8,543 bases of DNA. Source: Gammaproteobacteria bacterium. GTDB lineage: Bacteria; Pseudomonadota; Gammaproteobacteria; SZUA-229. The notes under the pieces are model-generated. The model saw only the letters and a list, made by a program, of their open reading frames with translations, was not told the origin of the DNA and did no database searches. The DNA is taken from the NCBI GenBank assembly GCA_026197015.1, contig JAPHRB010000070.1, positions 1 through 8,543 on the forward strand. The letters are read 5' to 3'. Position numbers and translations under genes: made by a program. Below, one piece after another: positions 5,856 to 8,543 of the stretch (its first letter is position 1; each line of letters starts with the position of its first letter).

Positions 5856-6533
5856 TTGTTGGATAAAGAAATAACATCGCAGGATAATGAATTAGAAGAG
5901 CTGGTACTGCGCGAAAGTATCGTTAGTGCTACAGGGCTAAATGAAGGCAGCCTGCAAATAGGAATTAAGGGCGATCCATCATTGCGGGAAACGACATTAG
6001 TGCGCAAGCGGTATGAAAGCCCGGTTGATAAAGTCATTACACCACTTATGGAAAATCTGGAAGAATTAATGTTGAATCGTAGTTGTTACCGAGTTTTTAT
6101 TGGTTTCAATAGTGGTGAAATTCATACACATTCTATATTCGATCCATTACGTCAGGAAATACATGCATCAGAGAAGCTGGCGGATAGAGATTACCTTGAT
6201 CGGCATTTTCCAAAAATAAGTTTCGAAGATAAGATTCAGGCGATGCGGGATATATATGCTGCCATCAAGGGCAGTAAAATCTTTGAGACGGTGCCGGGTT
6301 ACTGGAAGAGTATTTTTAACAAACGGCATGAAACCTGGGGTCCAATGACAAAGGATGAAATTCATACCATTATGTCATCCATTAAAACCATGCGTGATTT
6401 ACCTGATTTTTATTTGCGTAATATAACCATCTGTATGGTGCAAAATTTAGTGCGTATGCAATTTAACTGTGACGGTACACAAATAATTAGTGCAGAAAAT
6501 TATAAGAAGTTTATAGAAGATAATATGCCGTAG
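5856..6533 (+). CDS. Protein of unknown function downstream of the PilZ gene
   Basis: I do not recognise this 225-residue protein. It is soluble, with no signal peptide or membrane segment. Residues 1-25 are acidic (DNELEELVLRE), 30-60 look loosely structured, and 60-225 appear mainly helical with repeated aromatic and charged residues. Landmarks that could define a family are YRVFIGFNSGEIHTHSIFD (78-96), a DRDYLDRHFP stretch (110-119), VPGYWKSIFNKRHETWGPMT (146-165) and NITICMVQNLVRMQFNCDG (189-207). The start is TTG with a strong ribosome site. Base composition and frame usage are those of a real gene and resemble the PilZ gene before it, 131 bp upstream and in the same direction. The positional link hints at cyclic-di-GMP or surface-behaviour output, but nothing in the sequence proves it. 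The antisense frame over its start is poor in content and is not a gene. Confidence 0.75.
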   Translation: MLDKEITSQDNELEELVLRESIVSATGLNEGSLQIGIKGDPSLRETTLVRKRYESPVDKVITPLMENLEELMLNRSCYRVFIGFNSGEIHTHSIFDPLRQEIHASEKLADRDYLDRHFPKISFEDKIQAMRDIYAAIKGSKIFETVPGYWKSIFNKRHETWGPMTKDEIHTIMSSIKTMRDLPDFYLRNITICMVQNLVRMQFNCDGTQIISAENYKKFIEDNMP

Positions 6534-6620
6534 CTTGATATATTTGGCTTTAACTATTTTCTTTCTGGCAGTTTATTCATGAAAACCAGTACCTGTTACT
6601 TTATTTAAAATTTATATCGC

Positions 6621-6649
6621 AGTGGCTGTTCACCTGTAGTGCAGTCACT
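6621..6649 (+). repeat. Hairpin in the gap after the unknown gene
   Basis: AGTGGCTG (6621-6628) can pair with CAGTCACT (6642-6649) over 8 bp with one G-U pair and a 13-nt loop. It is followed by TATTGAATAATT rather than a T run, so it is at best a poor terminator. It sits in the 218-bp gap 6534-6751, which holds no supported gene. Confidence 0.25.
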
Positions 6650-6694
6650 CTATTGAATAATTAGACACGGCTCTCGGTAGAAAATGCACAACAT

Positions 6695-6725
6695 GGGAAT
6701 CAAACAAGATGGTATATATATTCCC
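6695..6725. repeat. GGGAAT/ATTCCC dyad upstream of the ATPase-like gene
   Basis: GGGAAT (6695-6700) and ATTCCC (6720-6725) are perfect inverted copies 19 bp apart. Two further outer positions can pair if one G-U is allowed. It ends 27 bp before the ATG at 6752, where an operator could sit. The wide gap makes chance possible. Confidence 0.25.
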
Positions 6726-6744
6726 GTAGTGGCGTTATATTCTT

Positions 6745-6750
6745 TATAAT
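6745..6750 (+). promoter_or_regulatory. Perfect -10 box next to the ATPase-like start
   Basis: TATAAT lies just one base before the ATG at 6752. A transcript from it would begin near 6757 and give an almost leaderless message starting translation at the second in-frame ATG (6761). No good -35 is present at 16-18 bp, and neither ATG has a Shine-Dalgarno. Confidence 0.3.
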
Positions 6751-6751
6751 C

Positions 6752-7990
6752 ATGACAACTATGAATGATTCTACGTCTAAATCTTTTTTTACTCCGCTAA
6801 CTTTGGCAGTCACTCGCCTGTATCGACGAGTTTTAAAATTATTTGGTATAAGCATTATCGAAACCACTGAATCGATAAAGATACTCTCTGATCTTTGTCT
6901 GGCGCAGACGGCACGGCGCGCGCGTTACTACGAAGAGAAAAAGTTACCCGGTGCTCTACTGCAGGCGTTTTCAGTTGAAGCCCTGGCGGCGGGTGATGCT
7001 CGATTTATTGGTCGCGAAAGCCAGCTGGAGCGCCTGACAGCGGCGTTTGAAATGTGGCGCGCGGGTCACAATTCGATGATAGCTGTCACTGGGCCACAGG
7101 GCTGCGGTCTGTCTTCATTTCTACGGCAACTGGAAGAAGTTGCCGGTGCTGGTGACAGGTTTCGTTACCACAAGCTTACACGCAGGCCATATGATATTAA
7201 TGACACCTTGCTGATGTTGAGTGAATTTATTGGTTTAGAACAGGCTGCCGTCAGTACTGATGAATTGCTTGAGCGTATAAATAAGTTGCCACCAAGTGTA
7301 TTTGTTATTGATAACGGGCATTTTCTCAGTTGTCGCGTGATGGGCGCGCATGCCGCAATACGCGTTTTTGGCGCGCTGATGGTGGCGACCCAGCAGCGCC
7401 ACCTGTGGGTGCTGGGCTGCGAAGAATTTGCCTGGCGTCGGCTAAACTATATTTACCATGCGGAGCGATTTTTTACCGACCGAATTCAACTCAGCATGTT
7501 TAACGAGCAAGAACTGGATGAGTGCCTGTCGCTGCGCCAGCAGGTTTCGGGTGTGGTATTAAACACAGTGATGGAAAGCAAAAACAACGATATGCAGGAT
7601 GCATTGGAATTGCCTACGCTTTACAAGTTAAGTAATGGTAAACCTGATTTTGCTTTTTTCTATTATCTCGGTGCGCTACAGGTTAACCCGGAAAACAAAC
7701 AACTGGATATGTCGCGTAGTGTGGCGCTGGATTTTAGTGCATTAAAAAGTCTGATTAGTGAGGAATTGTTTACGCTCGCTGAAGTTGTAATACACGGTCG
7801 CCTGACGATAGATGATCATTGTGCCCTGTTTCGTACCAGCCGCGAACAAAGCTGGCTGCTGCTGGAACGTCTTTATCAGCAATGCCTGTTAGACAAGGAT
7901 GAAACAGCAGACGAGCTGGGTTATCGCCTGGTGCCGGTATATTCTGAAGTAATCAGCCGCTATCTCACTAACACGAACTACTTATACTAA
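6752..7990 (+). CDS. AAA_16/STAND-like P-loop protein with degenerate Walker motifs, partner gene of an MscS channel
   Basis: The 412-residue protein starts with an amphipathic Arg/Lys-rich segment (about 12-35). FIGRESQLERL (85-95) follows, the usual entry to an AAA_16-type NTPase domain. The P-loop reads G114-P-Q-G-C-G-L120-S-S122, with Leu (CTG, 7109-7111) where the catalytic Lys should be. Walker B is VFVIDNGH (183-190): D187 is kept, but Asn replaces the catalytic Glu; the D-x-x-H form recalls STAND and ORC-like ATPases. Hydrolysis is therefore doubtful, and a nucleotide-sensing or purely structural role is likelier. The last 100 residues look like a winged helix (TSREQSWLLLERLYQQCLL, then GYRLVPVYSEVI). 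No membrane helix is visible. The MscS-family gene starts two bases after the stop, so the two are probably coupled. GC content is higher than in the genes to the left. The upstream frame is open to 6665 but has no start codon; ATG 6761 is the alternative. Confidence 0.82.
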   Translation: MTTMNDSTSKSFFTPLTLAVTRLYRRVLKLFGISIIETTESIKILSDLCLAQTARRARYYEEKKLPGALLQAFSVEALAAGDARFIGRESQLERLTAAFEMWRAGHNSMIAVTGPQGCGLSSFLRQLEEVAGAGDRFRYHKLTRRPYDINDTLLMLSEFIGLEQAAVSTDELLERINKLPPSVFVIDNGHFLSCRVMGAHAAIRVFGALMVATQQRHLWVLGCEEFAWRRLNYIYHAERFFTDRIQLSMFNEQELDECLSLRQQVSGVVLNTVMESKNNDMQDALELPTLYKLSNGKPDFAFFYYLGALQVNPENKQLDMSRSVALDFSALKSLISEELFTLAEVVIHGRLTIDDHCALFRTSREQSWLLLERLYQQCLLDKDETADELGYRLVPVYSEVISRYLTNTNYLY

Positions 7991-7992
7991 TT

Positions 7993-8543
7993 ATGGAAGC
8001 AGATATCATAGCGCAACTCAACGAGTTGCTTTCAATCTCCCGGATACTACTGATTGCCGTTGTCTTACTGCTCACCTGGTTATTATTGCGGATTGTTCAT
8101 TTCGCCTTGCAACAGTCAATATATCGCTTTCCACGTTATCGTCTGCAGATGGGGCAGGTATTTCCGGCGATCCGCCTGATTACCTGGTTTCTGTGTATCG
8201 TATATATAATATTTGGCATCCTTAAACCGCCGCAGGCAATTGTTTTTGCGGTACTCGGTTCACTCGGTCTTGCCGTTGGTCTGGCAGCGCAGGGTGGTGT
8301 ACGCAACTTGCTTGCAGGTATCATGATGATATTTAATCCACCGTTTCGGGTTGGCGATATGGTGAATTTTGGCGGTTACTATGGCGAAGTCACCCGTCTC
8401 GATCTTAGTGTGACCATGCTGCGCACACTCGATGACAATATGGTGATGGTGCCGAATTCATCAATTCTGGAAAATGCCGCGTCCAATGCCAACAGTGGTG
8501 AACTGTCAGAGATGGTGGTGGTAAATATCGACCTGCCACAGTC
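7993..8543 (+). CDS. MscS-family mechanosensitive ion channel, C-terminus cut by window edge
   Basis: The frame runs 183 codons from the ATG at 7993 into the right edge. It has the compact MscS plan: a first membrane helix at about 15-38 (RILLIAVVLLLTWLLLRIV), a second at about 57-79, and the pore-lining third helix at about 81-112. The third helix has the Gly/Ala-rich face GSLGLAVGLAAQGGVRNLLAG. The beta-domain signature follows: FNPPFRVGDMVNFGGYYGEV, TMLRTLDDNMVMVPNS and LENAASNAN. These line up with E. coli MscS (GLAVGLALQG, PFRAGEYVDLGG, MRTADGKIIVIPN). The role expected from the family is tension-gated release of small solutes from the inner membrane during osmotic downshock. There is no large N-terminal extension of the MscK type. 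No Shine-Dalgarno precedes the ATG, which lies two bases after the stop of the ATPase-like gene, so translation probably depends on reinitiation. Confidence 0.93.
   Translation, partial: MEADIIAQLNELLSISRILLIAVVLLLTWLLLRIVHFALQQSIYRFPRYRLQMGQVFPAIRLITWFLCIVYIIFGILKPPQAIVFAVLGSLGLAVGLAAQGGVRNLLAGIMMIFNPPFRVGDMVNFGGYYGEVTRLDLSVTMLRTLDDNMVMVPNSSILENAASNANSGELSEMVVVNIDLPQ

Noticed and set aside
5729..6037. 102-codon minus-strand open frame across the PilZ gap
   Set aside because: Most of it is antisense to the TTG-started gene; it is Ser/Leu/Arg-rich without motifs or a ribosome site.
6684..6749. 22-codon frame before the ATPase-like gene as a real small gene
   Set aside because: There is no convincing ribosome site and no recognisable peptide; kept only as part of a regulatory observation.
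8136..8324. 62-codon minus-strand frame
   Set aside because: It is antisense to the pore region of the MscS-family gene; composition is that of a shadow.

Overview
This window looks like part of a gammaproteobacterial chromosome. The evidence is typical Gram-negative envelope proteins (a beta-barrel ending in Phe, a Tat-exported FecR-domain protein, an MscS-type channel), a DTGA-type membrane-anchored aspartic protease of the TIGR02281 kind, and a CARVGCMPSK-type dihydrolipoamide dehydrogenase. Most of it is AT-rich; one stretch near the right end is clearly richer in GC. No species can be named from the sequence. No tRNA, rRNA, insertion sequence, CRISPR array or phage gene was seen.

Left part (1-1866, minus strand): a secreted Sel1-repeat protein is cut by the left edge. 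Upstream of it are a thioredoxin-like protein and an outer-membrane beta-barrel that share one base at their junction, so they are probably co-translated. From 1939 a Tat-exported FecR-domain protein is read divergently from the barrel gene. The 72 bp between them hold a plausible promoter and a 10-bp palindrome. A strong hairpin (2670-2703) serves both this gene and the operon converging on it.

Middle (2714-5284, minus strand): a three-gene operon runs membrane-anchored retropepsin-like protease, zinc-ribbon Nudix hydrolase, then an orphan dihydrolipoamide dehydrogenase-type flavoprotein. The first two overlap by ATGA. The third starts 46 bp further on and ends at the shared terminator. The Nudix protein resembles ADP-ribose/FAD pyrophosphatases, so a flavin or redox housekeeping link with the flavoprotein is possible but unproven.

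Right part (5359-8543, plus strand): a single-domain PilZ protein (cyclic-di-GMP binding fold) with an unusual set of cysteines is followed by a TTG-started protein of unknown function. After a 218-bp gap comes a two-gene unit, where GC content rises sharply. It encodes an AAA_16/STAND-like P-loop protein that lacks the Walker A lysine and has Asp-Asn at Walker B, followed two bases later by an MscS-family mechanosensitive channel cut by the right edge. This pairing of a degenerate nucleotide-binding protein with a channel is the most interesting candidate for a little-described system here. The thiol-rich PilZ protein, its unknown neighbour and the FecR protein with a CTC/HH motif come next.
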